Shown: positions 11,639 through 24,658 of the stretch, piece after piece
Numbering within the stretch: position 1 is the first letter of the stretch
Layout: each line of letters starts with the position of its first letter
Origin: Pinus tabuliformis
Taxonomy: Eukaryota > Streptophyta > Pinopsida > Pinales > Pinaceae
Length of the DNA stretch: 64,000 nt
NCBI GenBank assembly: GCA_031772625.1
Contig: CM062818.1
Coordinates: forward strand, 1,683,732,167 to 1,683,796,166
Direction of reading: 5' to 3'
The notes under the pieces: generated by a model
Told to the model about the DNA's origin: nothing
The model's database searches: none
What the model saw: the letters and a program-made list of their open reading frames with translations, nothing else
Translations under genes and position numbers: made by a program

Positions 11639-13690
11639 TGCGCGGCGAACTTAATTCCTCCCACCGCTAAGTCTGTTGTAGAGCACCATTATGCCGACCA
11701 TTGATCAAGAACTACATCAATGGCATCATCCATTGCTAGATAAGGCAAATCATACCATTTCTGCACATGGTCCTTCCGCGCCCTAATGGAAGTCTACTTT
11801 AAATTCTACGTAGCCTTGCAGGTTAGCATACATCGTAGGCGACAACCATGGTTTGTGATTGATAGTCATGCGGATGTTCATCTCCATCAAGATCCAGAAT
11901 ATCTTGTTGTGCTTGACTCGCTTCACGTCCTTGGTTTCCCACAATGATGCGTACTTCACTACTTCTGGGAGGTCTGGCGCGACCGAAGGGAATTAACTAT
12001 CCTCTGGCAGCTCCCACGCTACCAGCACAATTGACAGCAAGAGCCATGCATAGTGGAATGTCTTCCTAAGCTCCTGTGCTTCACGACAGTTCGCCAGGGA
12101 CTCACCGCGAAGGTAGTCCGACCAGTTGAACTGGACTCCTTCGAAACACTGGGCTGCTAACGCGATGACAGGCACCGACACCTCATCGACGCGACACTTC
12201 CTCATCACCTTCCGTACTAAGATCTATGTAGCCACCTTTACAGTAGGGTCGCAGATGCTGGATATAGCATATCCACATGGTTTCTTCACTAGTTTAAACT
12301 TTTCCTTCATAAACTTTGTGAGGGCCTACTCACCACCTTTTCCGCCAAATATCATGGCCGGATTCTCTCCTGTATACGACAATCACATTATCCTATGAAT
12401 CAATCTATCTGTGATGGGTATTGGCTCCTCCAACCACAGACACCCATCATGCATCAAGAACAGCAGCTGCTTGATGACCAATACTGTCACCAGGGTGCAG
12501 TTGTAGTGCGACATTAAAAGCAGGTTGAGCAACCCTACCTTGTCTACTCCTCTGAGCCACCTCCACGACTCTAATGCGGTCATCCTAGTATTTGTATCAA
12601 TGATGTGGTGCATCAACTTCTTGGTCACCAGGTGTGGGAACTTCTCGTGATTAGCCAAGTCCCAATCCTCGAGTTTTAACAGCGGCACCCGCACCAAGCA
12701 TGGTCTGTCGAAAATAATATCATCCGATAGCAAAGGGGTTTGCAAGGGGGTCTTGCTTTCATCAATGTCTTTCAGCACCTTGGTCTTGGGCTTGTGCGGA
12801 GGGACATACTCAGGCAATCGAGTGATAGGGTCAGCACCCTGGGCTTCAACCTCCTCTACTTCAACTCCCACATCCTCATCATCCATCGGGATGTCTTCGA
12901 TTTCCTCCTCGGATCCAAATTTATAGCTTTGCCCTTCTCCTGCGTAGTGGGCTTCAGTGGGTTTCTCCTTGCTGATGCATGCACCGGTATGGCAAGTTTC
13001 TTGCCTTTTTTATCCTTGGTGGTCTCCTTGGTGATGCGTGCACCGGTATGGCAAGCTGCTTGCCTTTTTTATCCTTGGTGGTCTCCTTGGTTGGGGTCGG
13101 TTTTGGTTTCGGCATCCTCGGTGATTTAGGGACTTTGGCTAGTACTTCGACGACCTTTGAAGCAACTACTTCTGCCTCCATCTCAACTTCCGACACCGAC
13201 TCCTATTCTTCAGTATCTATGGCTTTTGTGGGCGTCGACATAACGCTTTCCAACAGTGCTCGCGATGTCTCTGGTAAGTTTGCAAATGCTAGAGTCTCTT
13301 TCAAAGCCTCAAAGAATTCTCGGTTCATGAGTGCCTGAGAGCTCAACAACTCAATTCTCAAAATGCCAAGTGTTTTTCTCTGGACAGACACTTGTAATTT
13401 AGAGGGCATTTTGAATTCAAATCCGATCATTCCCCCCAAAATTCGATTCATTAATGCCGGATTGGCGATAGATCTTCAAGTATCTGACCCATAAATTTTG
13501 TCTTAAATACCAGTCGCCCGCTCCATTTGGCCGCATTTCTATCATCAAATCATGAACAATGACTTTAACGGTCACTTTCCGGCTGACCTGCGTGATTTCT
13601 CCCTGGGTAGCATAACTCCCTTCGTGCTGCCCGAACCCTATGACACTTCCTTGCTTCGTACAATCCTCCAATTGTGAAGCTCCCCAACTC
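11639..13690 (-). mobile_element. Element A accessory ORF, N-terminal half
   Basis: Minus-strand coding remnant located after integrase in A. It contains a Lys/Pro-rich segment (near 12960-13200), an acidic stretch (near 12850), and a folded-looking region with the signatures ITDRLIHRIM, VDEVSVPVIALAAQ, VQFNWSDYLRG and FHYAWLLLSIVLVAW. The VDE...VQFNW segment resembles VDETTLVVLSIFTP...VQYDYASFI in the 52-55 kb ORF, so the two appear homologous. Accessory ORFs of this general kind occur in plant gypsy elements, but I cannot assign a named family. The hydrophobic segment FHYAWLLLSIVLVAW is too short and isolated to call an envelope. Broken in several places and interrupted by B1. Confidence 0.6.
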
Positions 13691-13763
13691 GGGCAGTGTA
13701 GTTTATATTCCCGTGCCTCCTTTCAGCTACATGGAGTGCTAAGACTGTGCTACCTTCATCTAG

Positions 13764-14740
13764 TCACATGGCTAGACCACCGGTGTATGGCTTCAACCAA
13801 CTACCATTCACCTTTCCTGGGAAGAGATCTCCATTCAACTTGACCAGCTGTACCACTCCTCCATCAGTAATCTCCTTAATGACATAGGGCCCTAACCAGT
13901 GCATTCTGAACTTCCCTGGAAATTTATCAAACTTGTTGTCATATAACAAAACCAGGTTGTTTACCTTAAAGGTGTGCAACTTAATGTGTCGATCATGCCA
14001 TGCTTTTTCGCACTGCTTTTGGACCTATTGGTGAAATCTAGCTAGAAATCTCTCTTCCTCAAGCTCATCCAACTGTGTGAGCCTTTCCTCCAGGGCTTTG
14101 TGATCCATCACACCTGTGAGTGCCACTATGCACAGACTAGGCACAATATATTCCATAGGCATTACTATTTGAACACCATAGACAAGCCTAAAGTGAGTTT
14201 GTTTAGTCAACTTCTTGCATGTTGTCTGATAGGCCCATAGTACTGCGGGTATGCATAGGTCCCAATCACTTTGCTGAGCATTTCAAACCTTGGTCAGTGC
14301 ACTCTCTAGCACTTTATTGAATGCTTCAACCATCCCATTAGCCTGCGGGTGATAAGGTGTGCTCTTCTGGTGATATACCTGAAATTCCTCCGTTAGCGTG
14401 CTAATCGTCTCATTCAAAAAGTGCGTACCGCGATCACTCATCAAAATCTTTGGACAACCAAATCTTGCCAGTACATACTCAAAGAGGAACTTTGTATCAG
14501 TTGCACCTGTGCAATCCTTCACAGGTTGTGCCTCCACTCAACGAGTCAAATACTTCGTTGTAGTGATAATGTACCTCGCTCCCGTCTTTCCTTGGCGCTA
14601 AATGGGTCCCACAAAATCTATCGCCCATTTCTCAAAGGGTTGCAACGTCATCTGTGGATTCAAAGGCATCTCATCCCTCCGCAATGGCCTGCTAGTCCTT
14701 TGACACACATCACACGCCTTGCAATACGCTTTTGAGTCTT
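13764..14740 (-). pseudogene. Element A integrase
   Basis: Minus-strand remnant of a gypsy integrase. The core is seen in MSDRGTHFLNETI and PYHPQANGMVEAFNK (14283-14540). The C-terminal part has the usual gypsy signature FPGKFRMHWLGPYVIKEI (near 13800-13930). It sits downstream of RNase H, as expected for Ty3/gypsy order. Broken in several places. Confidence 0.88.
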
Positions 14741-15153
14741 GATGGAGGGTTGGCCACCACAACCCTGCGCGGTCGCTCTCCCTACATAATGTCCTCCCGT
14801 AATGCCCCCATGAGTGTCTACGAGGATGTTTCTTCTTTCAAACTTGGGTATATATCATCACAATATCTCATCAGACCCCATTTTATACAGATGTCCAACA
14901 ATGACAGAAAAATTGTCGCACACACCACTAACTCCTTCTTCTGTTGGACTGTGTATCTCTCCGGGGTAGTTCCTATCATCAGGAAGTGTATTATATCCTA
15001 AAAATGACAATCCAAAACGCACACTACAAATAGCTGCACGTCAAGCAATCCTTCCTCCAAATTAGTGTCCTCTTCCCCTGTTTCGATGCGCGACAGATGG
15101 TCTGGTCCCACGTTTAGTCATCTAGGCTTCACAATAACTTCAAAATCATATTC

Positions 15154-15520
15154 TTAGAACAATAACAGCCATTTGTAGATTCTCCTCCCCAACACAAGCT
15201 TATTGACCAAGTCCTTCAGCGCGGAGTGGTCTGTATACATCTTAAAGAGGCTTCCCACCAAGTAGTGCCTAAACTTCTGGAGCACATATACCATGGCTAA
15301 CCCTTTGCGCTTGGTGGTGGAATAGTTCTTCTCCGCCTTGGATAACCTTTTGCTTGTAAACGTGATAGGATGACCCAAGTCTCCTCCGCCAGCCTGTGTC
15401 AGTACTACTCCCAACGCCATACATGGTGCATCAACATGTACATGAAGCTCCTTCTTCCAATATGGGAAGACTAGGATCAATGCAGTCACCATCTTTTCTT
15501 TCAACACATCCAGGCTCTTC
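15154..15520 (-). pseudogene. Element A RNase H
   Basis: Minus-strand remnant with the typical gypsy RNase H wording HVDAPCMALGVVLTQAG, ITFTSKRLSKAEKNYSTT and FRHYLVGSLFKMYTDHSALK. It removes the RNA strand during reverse transcription in this family. It follows RT directly. Fossil, broken. Confidence 0.88.
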
Positions 15521-16540
15521 TTACAGTCCTCGTTCCATCAGAATGTGACATCTTTCTTCAACAACTTCTCCATAGGTGCGGTGATCTTGACATAGCCTTT
15601 GATGAACTTTTTGTAATATCCTGTATGTCCTAGGGTAGCGCGCAGCTATTTCACACTCCTCGGCACTTCCAAATTTAGTATCACCGCAATCTTCGGGATC
15701 TACCATCAGTCCCTGCCTACAAACCACATGACCCAGCAGGGTCCCAAAAGGAACACAAAATAGACACTTCTTCAGATTGAGCGCGATCTGGTATCTTCGA
15801 CAAGTATCCACTATTAGGTGCAAGCTTGCTACATGGCATTTCACCAGTCCAAAAATAGTCCAATCATTAAAGTATACTTCCAGGAACTTATGAATAAACT
15901 CCTTGAACGCAGCAATGATTACGCGCGAGAAAATCGCAGACGCATTCTTCAACCTGAACGACATTATAGTGTACTGAAAACAACTCCACTCAGTCGTGAA
16001 GGTTGTCTTGCTCCTATCCTTTGATGTGATTTTGATCTGGTGGTACCCCGAGAACCCATCAGTGAAGGACTATGCTTCCTGGCCACCTACATTGTCCAAC
16101 ACTTCATTTGTGAATGGAGTTGGGAAAGGATCATGTATGCAAGCGTCATTCAACTTTATGAGATCCACGCGTATCCTTATTTCATTCTTCTGCTTCTTCT
16201 CCTGTACCACCATTGGGTTTACCTAGTCAGATTCTTCCACATGCTCAATGATGCATGCCGTGAGCATCTTGTTTAGCTCTAAGAAGACCTTCTCCTTATA
16301 CTTTGGATTGAGACGGTAAGTTCTTTGCTTAATCGTCTTCACATCAGGTTTCAACATGATATTCATAACACCCAGGTCCCCGATTATCCCCTTTACATCC
16401 GTAAAATTGGTAGGGAATAAATCCTGGTATCCGCAGAGAAATTCAACGACCTTATCCATAGTCGCGTCGTCCCAGTAATCTCCAGTCTTCGCGAATTTGG
16501 GCTCTGCCTCCATACTAATGTTTACTTGTTTCGTTTTCAA
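15521..16540 (-). pseudogene. Element A reverse transcriptase
   Basis: Minus-strand gypsy RT. N-terminal part: ELNKMLTACIIEHVEESD and YRLNPKYKEK near 16225-16330. Finger/palm part: MSFRLKNASAIFSRVI, with the catalytic-loop region near 15860. Thumb: LNLKKCLFCVPFGTLLGHVV near 15750. The text is close to a widespread plant gypsy polyprotein in which this RT follows a capsid-like block. Broken in several places. Confidence 0.9.
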
Positions 16541-16548
16541 TGGCGTGG

Positions 16549-16824
16549 TTATATCGGGATTCTCAACTTGCAGTCCTTCAACCTCACGGTGACCTTCTGT
16601 TTCAGGATGTTAACCTTTCGCGGATCCTCATCCTCTTCTTCAGTGGTTACGCTATAATATTCTAGCGCGTGAATCAGCTGAGTAGCCCACTTAGGTTGAA
16701 TAAGGTCCAAAGGATCCTCCAGTATCCTAAAGATTGTTGCTTTCACCTCTTGTAGTGCCTCATCAATACAATCAAACATGTCTTCAAAACTGAATGTCAT
16801 TATGAATCCTTCACGCAAAATATC
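16549..16824 (-). pseudogene. Element A segment between capsid-like block and RT
   Basis: Minus-strand remnant beginning MREGFIMTFSFEDMFDCI and containing PLDLIQPKWATQLIHALEYY and EEDEDPRKVN. In the related plant gypsy polyprotein I recall, this text directly precedes RT and follows the LFCHTLDV capsid-like block found here at 24659-24935. The two are now parted by insertion B2. Confidence 0.75.
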
Positions 16825-17833
16825 TGTTTCCAGGAAAACTAGTGTCTTTTCGATCTGCTAGTCCCACTAAGATTGGTAGCTATCTTAGAAACAAACAATC
16901 AAAGAAATTTGTGATTTCCTCTATGTATGATAGATAAGAGAGAAGCAAAGGGACCAACCTGGATCTTCCGCTTGACTCCTCGCTTGATTTCTCTCCCCTA
17001 TGATAGAGCTTGCAACTCCTCTCCTACTTGTCCCGCTTAGAGAGTACCTGTAGAGACAAAGTAACAAAACACCATCAAAGCATCTCGATCTATGATATCA
17101 TAAACAATGCAAAATCAGAAATACATTGAACATACAATGGCATTCACAAATAACAAGATTCACAAGTACATAATTATATGGAGGAAAACTCAAAGAACTT
17201 TATTAAAATAGAAGGGAGAATTACAACCCAGTTGTCTGATCCAGCATCATCCTCCCAGCATCAAAGCCCTCTTCACCTCATGAAAAGAAAGATCACCCAA
17301 CAGTATAATGCTCCTTCTCAAAGACAAACTAACAGCACTTCTTTACAAATTACAAAATTCTAGCCTCCAGATCTCTCAGATGAGGGATCCATTTATAGAT
17401 GTTTGCAAAGGTGTAAGTCATCTCTAGGTTTTTGATTAGTGTCATTCCACTTGTAGTTCTTGGTTCCACTTGGAGATTTCATTGATCTCTTACTCATCCC
17501 TAGGCGAATTCAAAGAGGCAAGTGTCATAAGAGAAGTTTCTAGAAGATTCCATGAGCATCCAATTAGCAAACTGTCTCAACCATTTTTCCATTCTCGCTC
17601 ATCGTACCCCATAGAAGGCCTCTTCAGTATGCATCACACCTTGACAGTGGGGCAGTTAGTATGGTCTAGTTTTGGCTAATTCTGAGTGGTTGTTCAGGTG
17701 GAACTTCTGGGGAATGATGTAATCAGTTGACTATGATCCTTTAGGGCATGAAACAACGTTTTTAGGGGTTAAAGAGCCTTTGTTTTATCGTCATATATGA
17801 TTGGGGTTGCAGTGCCCAAATATGTCTATAACA
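16825..17833 (-). repeat. B2 3' LTR
   Basis: On the minus strand begins TGTTATAGACATATTTGG and ends AAACA. It pairs with 23670-24658. The complement of a TATA-like ATTTATAG lies near 17391. Confidence 0.9.
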
Positions 17834-20321
17834 GTTGTCCCCTAAAGCATGAAGTCATAAATCTTTTGATGTTGGGTGAAATGCTTTATCATGAGGATTC
17901 GAGGTATTCAAACTGGAAGGTGACTTGTATAAGATACAATACAATACATCATCATCATATTATTTTCATGATCTAGTTTAGGCCGGTATTCCCATGCTCA
18001 GCTTTATAAATTCATTTTCATGTACATAGGACAGATAATCATCTGCAGTTGCAGACTGTTGATTCTTTATATGTAGAGTCATCATCCCTTAACTTGGATG
18101 ATCATATGTGCAGCTTCTGTGTACATTTGATGTCTTTATATTCCTGAATATATTGCAGCCCGGATGGATGAAACTAGATCCGGGGTCTTCAAACTTGTTC
18201 AATATTCATCCTATGTACAATTCAATCCATGTGAAAAGTTGTCCTGAAGTCGAACATAGAAAGACATCGCCCGATTACCAGCTAATAATGTAAGCTGTTA
18301 ACAGACAGGAGAGGAATCACCGATAATGATGATGACCCTCAAGGTACTATAGTACAATTCACGTGGTGTGAATATATGATCTGATGTCGAACGCCACGCA
18401 AAATCTCTCGGTCAAAGGCCATTGATGTAAACCTGTTGTCGGAAGTGAGAAACTTGCCATTGAGGCATGCAAGCTTCAAAGTACTAAAAAGGTTGTTTCT
18501 AAGTCAACTTCTTAGATAATGAGCTGATGTCGACAAGAAGTGACCTGTCATAGGAGGGCCTTAATGTATCCCACATCAACAACACGAAACGAAGCAAAAT
18601 GGTTTGTTTGGAGGTGAAAACGATCTTATGATACAAGGTTCAGGAATGGAGGCCATGAAAAATGGACGGTGAAGGTATTGTAGTGGATGAGGCATTAGCT
18701 ATATGGTGAATTCTCTGAATGACTTCTCTTGAACATATTGGCGACACTGAGATGGATTGGTAGCGTAAACCCCAAAATATGGATGGTATGGAGGACCAAA
18801 GGTGATATGACTGGTGAACGGAATAACCCAACCCGACTCAATCATGGTGACAGAGTGAAAGTGTCATGTTCAAGAGCGACCTGATGACCAACACCTCTTT
18901 ATTTTGTCAAGCTTGAGGAGGATAACATATGCTTGTTCTATAATTTGCCCTTCAAGCAAACCTGTCGCTATGTTTTAGCGAACCTAGCGACAGTGAAACT
19001 CGTTCTTGTCTGGGTGGACAAGTTTGTCGCTATTGTTTTAACGAGTTTAACGACAAGGATAACTCGGTTCTTTTCATGTTTAGAGAGTTTGAAAAGGAAT
19101 GAAAAGGAAACTCCAGCAGTTCTTTTTCGTAGCATAATCCTTTGAGTCCGAAAAAGATTAAAATAATACGCAAGGAATGACTTTTCAATTGCTTTAGCGA
19201 GCCGAAAAAGACAAGCGCTTGATCTTTTTGTGGGATAATCCCTCAGGTCCAAAAATATTAAAAGGTACAGGAGGGATGGCGCTTCCCCTTACTTTAACGA
19301 GCTGGAAAGGCCAATAGCTCGACAATATTTTCATATTTAACGAGTCTAAAAAGAGTTTAAAAGTAACTCATTTTTTAGGAATGTATTAGGGTAGCAACTG
19401 GTTCCGAGTAAGCTTGGAACTCCTCAAAACATGGTGGTGTGAAGAGGGTGGCTAACAGAACCACTCGTCGAAGATGTTCCTCAAAAAGGTAAACAATCAA
19501 GTGGAAGCGTATGATCGACCAAAAGAATGGAGGTGATGGTAGGAACACAACCAAGGTTCAAAAGGCAGATAGAATGGCAATCACGGAGGTCGTTTACTGA
19601 AGGCGGGTTTATTTTTTAATGAGATTGAACCTTGCATTAACATATTCTCAGTGGCAGGTTTATTTTTTAACTTGCTTGAATCTTACGGAAACATTGCTCA
19701 TCATAGTAGTCAAAGATGTCTCTTATTGGTAGGTTCATTTTTAGTGAACTTGAACTCTACGATAACATATGCTCATTGCCTTTTTATGTAGCCTAGAAAC
19801 GACCAAACTACAAAGCTAAAAACACTAAAAATATAAGGAACTACTGAGGTTAGGTAGGATGGTTTTGTCTTTCGTCTAGATAAAATACTTCCTTTGCTTC
19901 ATCCGCACACTACAGACAAAGGTGAATGGTGGATCAGACCAATCACCTAACCTAAGAAGTTGAAACTAAAAAGCTAAAAACGCTAAAAAGCCAAAAAATG
20001 AAATTAGTTGTTTTTCGCTTGCATAAAAAGGTTTGCATGCCTCCAGACATCGAGAAAAGGAGAGTCTCCAGGTAACCATATGGAAGTCACTGCGGTTAAG
20101 CAGGATTGTTTTTGTTAGCGGTTAGACAAGAACACTTCCTTGGCTTTTTCCGAAGCACAGAAAAAAGTGAATGGTGTTTCAGACCAATCACATAACCTAT
20201 AGGGAAACCTATTTTTTCACCAGACTACTCGCTGCAATCAGGGAAAAGTTATCTTTTCAACTGGGTTCGTCTCAAAATAGACAAGGGTGCATGCCCCCTA
20301 AGCTTCGTTACATTCACCAGA
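17834..20321 (-). other. B2 3' non-coding region, including polypurine tract
   Basis: The complement of the polypurine tract GCTTTAGGGGACAAC is directly beside the 3' LTR (17834-17848). The rest has no supported coding frame but carries several TTTAACGAG motifs between 19040 and 19340, matching the CTCGTTAAA motifs of B1. Confidence 0.6.
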
Positions 20322-21895
20322 CTACTCGCGGTAATTAGGTGGACAGAATGAAGGTTGAAGAGACACTCTTGATGCAATAGGACCATTTAGGGATGATGTT
20401 TGTCTTGAAGCTGTGCTTGAACCGGGAAATGAAAGCTGGTCAACAGTGACAATCTTGCCTTCATGCGGGAAACACATCACTCGAAAGAGCGTTGAGACAA
20501 TAGCTTCCATGTTGTAAACATAGTCATATCCAAGGAGTAGATTGTAATCTAATGGTCCTTGGACTACCATCACGTTCAAGTGAACGGTTTTCCTTCTCAA
20601 AGTGATTGGTAACTTAGGAAGGATCCCTAATGATTGACTGGTTCCTTTATTAAAGCCTGATAAATTTTGAGTAACAGGCATACACAATGGCAAACCAAGC
20701 GCTTTCCAAGCAGTTGAGGAAAGGATACTCACTGAAGCCCCTTCATCTATGATAGCGCCATACACGATCATTTTGTACGCTTGTACTATGATTCAGAATG
20801 GTACATTAGAAGGAAGGCAGGATCTTGCTAGTTGATTCCAATCAAAGGAAGAAACTAGACTGCTTGGTGGGGGTACCGAATAAATGGTTGAATGAACCCC
20901 TTGAGTAGCGGGAACCAGGGGATTCTCTTCCTATTGTGAAGGAATGGGCGGATTGCCCCCAAGTTCATCAGACTCTGAAGTGACAAAAAGAATTTGAATA
21001 GTATCATTCTTACTCTCTTTGGGAATGGTATCATCTGAAGGTGGGTCTTCTGAAGGTAAAACTGGGTCGACTACCATCTCGACCTGTTGACTTTGGTCCG
21101 GTATGGACTTAGAAGATTCACTTTCAACGATAGGTGTTTCGACTGACGGTTGAGTCATGTCAGTCGGATTTTCAACTAGTAAAGTACTTGGGGAGAGCTT
21201 CCTATATCCAGGCGGAAGTCGCTGTGGCGAAGCAGGACGGTTATCCAAGACTCTTTTGGCTTCGTCCAAAAAGGGACAACGGTGAAGAGCATGATTACCT
21301 TCACATAACCTACATGGAAATCTGACCTTTCCTTTCTATCCATTGACTTCACTATTACTAGTTGATGGTGTGCTATCAATATGATCACCAAAGGTTGATG
21401 ACACCTGACAGTGCGAATGGGGAGACCATTATCTCAAGATCCGAGGGATGCACGAACATTCTCGATGAAGGTGGTATCCTTTGCAAATTATGCATGGAGA
21501 TCTGGGTTTGGAAAGTTTGGTGTGCAGATTTCACCAGATGCTGCATGGTTGCCGCCCTGCTTAACTGACTTCTTCTTCTTCTCATTCCCTTTCTTCCTCT
21601 TCTCAGCCACTCGGTTACTAGCATCACTATTTTCACCAAGCGAAGAGGAAGAAGGGGAGGGAGAAACAAACGAAGTATAGGGTGAAGGGTCAACTTCAGT
21701 ATCAACTAGTTGTTGATTCAATTGCTGAGGAATCATGGTATTTTGAATGACAGAGGTTGAGAATAGCCATACTAGCAAGCCAATTGTGATTCTTGGAAGG
21801 GACAATGTAGCCATATATGGAGCACCAATATCTCCCCAAGAAGAGAAAGTACTAGGATTCCCCCCAAGAGGGATTCCTTGATTGGTGGACTCCAT
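20322..21895 (-). pseudogene. B2 gag-like/zinc-knuckle and retropepsin-like coding region
   Basis: Minus-strand counterpart of B1 6290-7880. The start is MESTNQGIPLGGNPSTFSSW at 21895. Downstream are knuckle remnants near 21290, a linker with the shared text PPGYRKLSPS and DDTIQILFVTSESDE, then the retropepsin-like IIDEGASVSILSSTAWKALG near 20740 and DYNLLLGYDYVYNM near 20550. The conserved order in two copies of different age shows that this short gene set belongs to the family. Broken. Confidence 0.75.
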
Positions 21896-23642
21896 TATCT
21901 CAACCTACAATAAACGAAGGAATAGGGACGTTATTCCGAATTGAATAAATTTTAATGACGCTTTGACACAACTTTTCTTTTTCAATTTTTAAGAGTCGAG
22001 AAAAAGCTAAAGATGACTCTAGTCCCCTTCGATTTTTAATGAGCCTGAAGTGAGAAGTGTTTTGATGGACCTTTCCTTTTAAGGAGTTGAAAAGGAACGA
22101 AAGTGACTACTCTAGAAATCTAGACAGAGGGATTACCAAACCAATCGCAAAACTGCAATATACACCTTGGTGGTAAATTAAAGAGAAATTACCAAGGACT
22201 TATGTATGACAGTCAATCTTCCTGAATGCTTTGTTTAGTGCATTGCGATCGAAAGGGTGGCAGACATGGCTTCCTATGGATAAAAGATGTAAGCCTATTT
22301 TGGTCTCCCAATATATACTCGACGGTACGGGGAGCACAAGTCCGTGCTAGCACTTGTCGTATCAAAGAGGAGGAATCACCCAACCTTCGATGAAAATGAT
22401 AATTACTAGATTTTACGACGTCGGAACACGTCTCTAGCCTAGACTTCTATATGTGTTGCATTAGGTTCCAAAGCGTTGTTAAGTTCATTTAGATTTATTT
22501 TAGAGTTTATCTTGTTTAGAAGTTTGTCTTTCAAGGTTCACCGGGTGATGTAAATGTAAAATTCCTAAATATGCAATCTAAAATGATAAACAATCGTTGT
22601 TTACTTTTAGCAATGAAAATCCTAGCTATTAAGGAAAAAAGAATACAATTCTTTCAAACAAAGAGCAAAGAGCACACACCAAATGCACTTCTCCTAAATC
22701 ATTTTTCACACACAGTCTAAATGCAAATGGAGATGCATGTATTTGTTTTTTGTTTCCTTTAATGTGAGGTATATCAAAAAGGAAAACTAAGTACAGATCT
22801 GAACTATTTTCTTCAAAGCGACATTTCGACAATTTCTTTTCAAAATGAAAGGAAGATTAAAATGACACTTTTTGATTTCGAATAGAAGATGCTTTCGACA
22901 CTCCAAATATTAGCAATTCATACATGACAAAAATTTCAATCGACTATCTAGAGGAGGAAGATTTTACGACACTCTTCTTTTTGACACAAAACGACAGTTA
23001 CGACGCTTTTTGCATGAAAACGACAGTTCAAATTAAGCTACTTTTTGACGAAGGACTGTAAATGATGGACAAATACATAAAAACATTTACTGATCCTAAT
23101 CAATGGAGGCTGAACTATGTAAAGTAAGGAGGCTTCAACAATGAGATACTGACCATAAGCAGCAAGACAACTAAATAGAGCTGAAAACAAGGACAAAAAA
23201 CACAAATTTCAAGGAGATAAATAAGATTACTCAGTCATCGCACCTGTGCTTCACAGAAACAGGGATGCATCTCACCTGCTACACACGGGAGGTGTGATGC
23301 ATACTGGCTTCTAGTGATAGACAGTGCGATGGGCCAGGGAGTGAAACTGAGGTGGGTTTTTGCTCAAATTTGCAGCTGAGTTCAGTGATTTAAGCTGAGC
23401 TATGATGGACAGTAAAAAGCAAAGTACAAGGGTATGATCTTGGGAGGTTATTGAGCTACCACAAGGGCATTTAGAATGCTTGTAAGTCAGATGTTCAGTT
23501 CATAAACCAACCCGGAGATTGACTGAAGCAGCATTCATCTACTTTGCAATTACATAGCAAGAGTAGTTCGAAGGCTATCTCGCTAACTTCAGGCTCCGTT
23601 TGTAATTTATAAAGCAAACAATCAACAACAAACAAACAAACT
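21896..23642 (-). other. B2 untranslated leader
   Basis: About 1.7 kb between PBS and coding start, matching the leader of B1 in position and length. I see no gene in it. Confidence 0.6.
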
Positions 23643-23669
23643 ATTCGATCCCTAGTGGATTCGCCATTT
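23643..23669 (-). other. B2 primer-binding site
   Basis: The complement reads TGGCGAATCCACTAGGGATC directly after the minus-strand 5' LTR end. It is a diverged form of the B1 site. Confidence 0.82.
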
Positions 23670-24658
23670 TGTTTCTGGGAAAACTAGTGTCTTTTCGATC
23701 TGCTAGTCCCACTAAGATTGGTAGCTATCTTAGAAACAAACAATCAAAGAAATTTACGATTTCCTCTATGTATGATAGATAAGAGAGAAGCAAAGGGACC
23801 AACCTGGATCTTATGCTTGACTCCTCGCTTGATTTCTCTCCCCTTTGATAGAGCTTGCAACTCCTCTCCTACTTGCCCTGCTTAGAGAGTACCTGTAGAG
23901 ACAAAGTAACAAAACACCATCAAAGCATCTCGATCTATGATATCATAAACAATGCAGAATCAGAAATACATTGAACATACAATGGCATTCACAAATAACA
24001 AGATTCACAAGTACACAATTGTATGGAGGAAAACTCAAAGAACTTTATTAAAATAGAAGGGAGAATTACAACCCAGCTATCTGATCCAGCATCAAGGCCC
24101 TCTTCACCTCATGAAAAGCACCCAACAGTACAATGCTCCTTCTCAAAGACAAACTAACATCACTTCTTTACAAATTGCAAAATTCCAGCCTCCAGATCTC
24201 TCAGATGAGGGATCCATTTATAGATGTTTGCAAAGGTGTGAGCCATCTCTAGGTTTTTGATTAGTGTCATTCCACTTGTAGTTCTTGGTTCCACTTGGAG
24301 ATTTCATTGATCTCTTACTCATCCCTGGGCGAATTCAGAGAGGCAAGTGTCATAAGAGAAGTTTCTAGAAGATTCCATGAGCATCCACTTAGCAAATGGT
24401 CTCAGCCATTTGTCCATTCTCGCTCATTGCACCCCACAGAAGGCCTCTTCAGTATGCATCGCACCTTGATAGTGGGATAGTCAGTATGGTCTAGTTTTGG
24501 CCAATTCTTAGTGGTTTTTCAAGTGGAATTTATGGGGAATGATGTAATCAGTTGACTATGATCCTTTAGGGTATGAAACAACACTTTTAGGGGTTAAAGA
24601 GCCCTTGGTTTATCGACATATATGATTGGGGTTGCAGTGCCAAAATATGTCTATAAAA
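23670..24658 (-). repeat. B2 5' LTR
   Basis: 989 bp, pairs with 16825-17833. The inner end is defined by AAACA before the PBS, the outer end by the ATATC duplication at 24659. Confidence 0.9.

Larger units (their letters stand above)
16825..24658 (-). mobile_element. B2: second gag/protease-only LTR element, minus strand
   Basis: A 7.8 kb minus-strand sister of B1 inserted in element A. It has perfect 5 bp target duplications ATATC at 16820-16824 and 24659-24663. LTRs lie at 16825-17833 (3') and 23670-24658 (5'), and differ more than those of B1, including small indels, so B2 is older. The coding part on the minus strand again holds only knuckles and a retropepsin-like domain. No RT, RNase H or integrase is present. 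It is broken, with about five or more interruptions. Confidence 0.88.

Noticed and set aside
11993-12886. Envelope gene in the accessory ORF of element A
   Set aside because: Position after integrase fits, but there is no signal peptide or clear membrane anchor, and the related ORF at 52-55 kb lacks them too.
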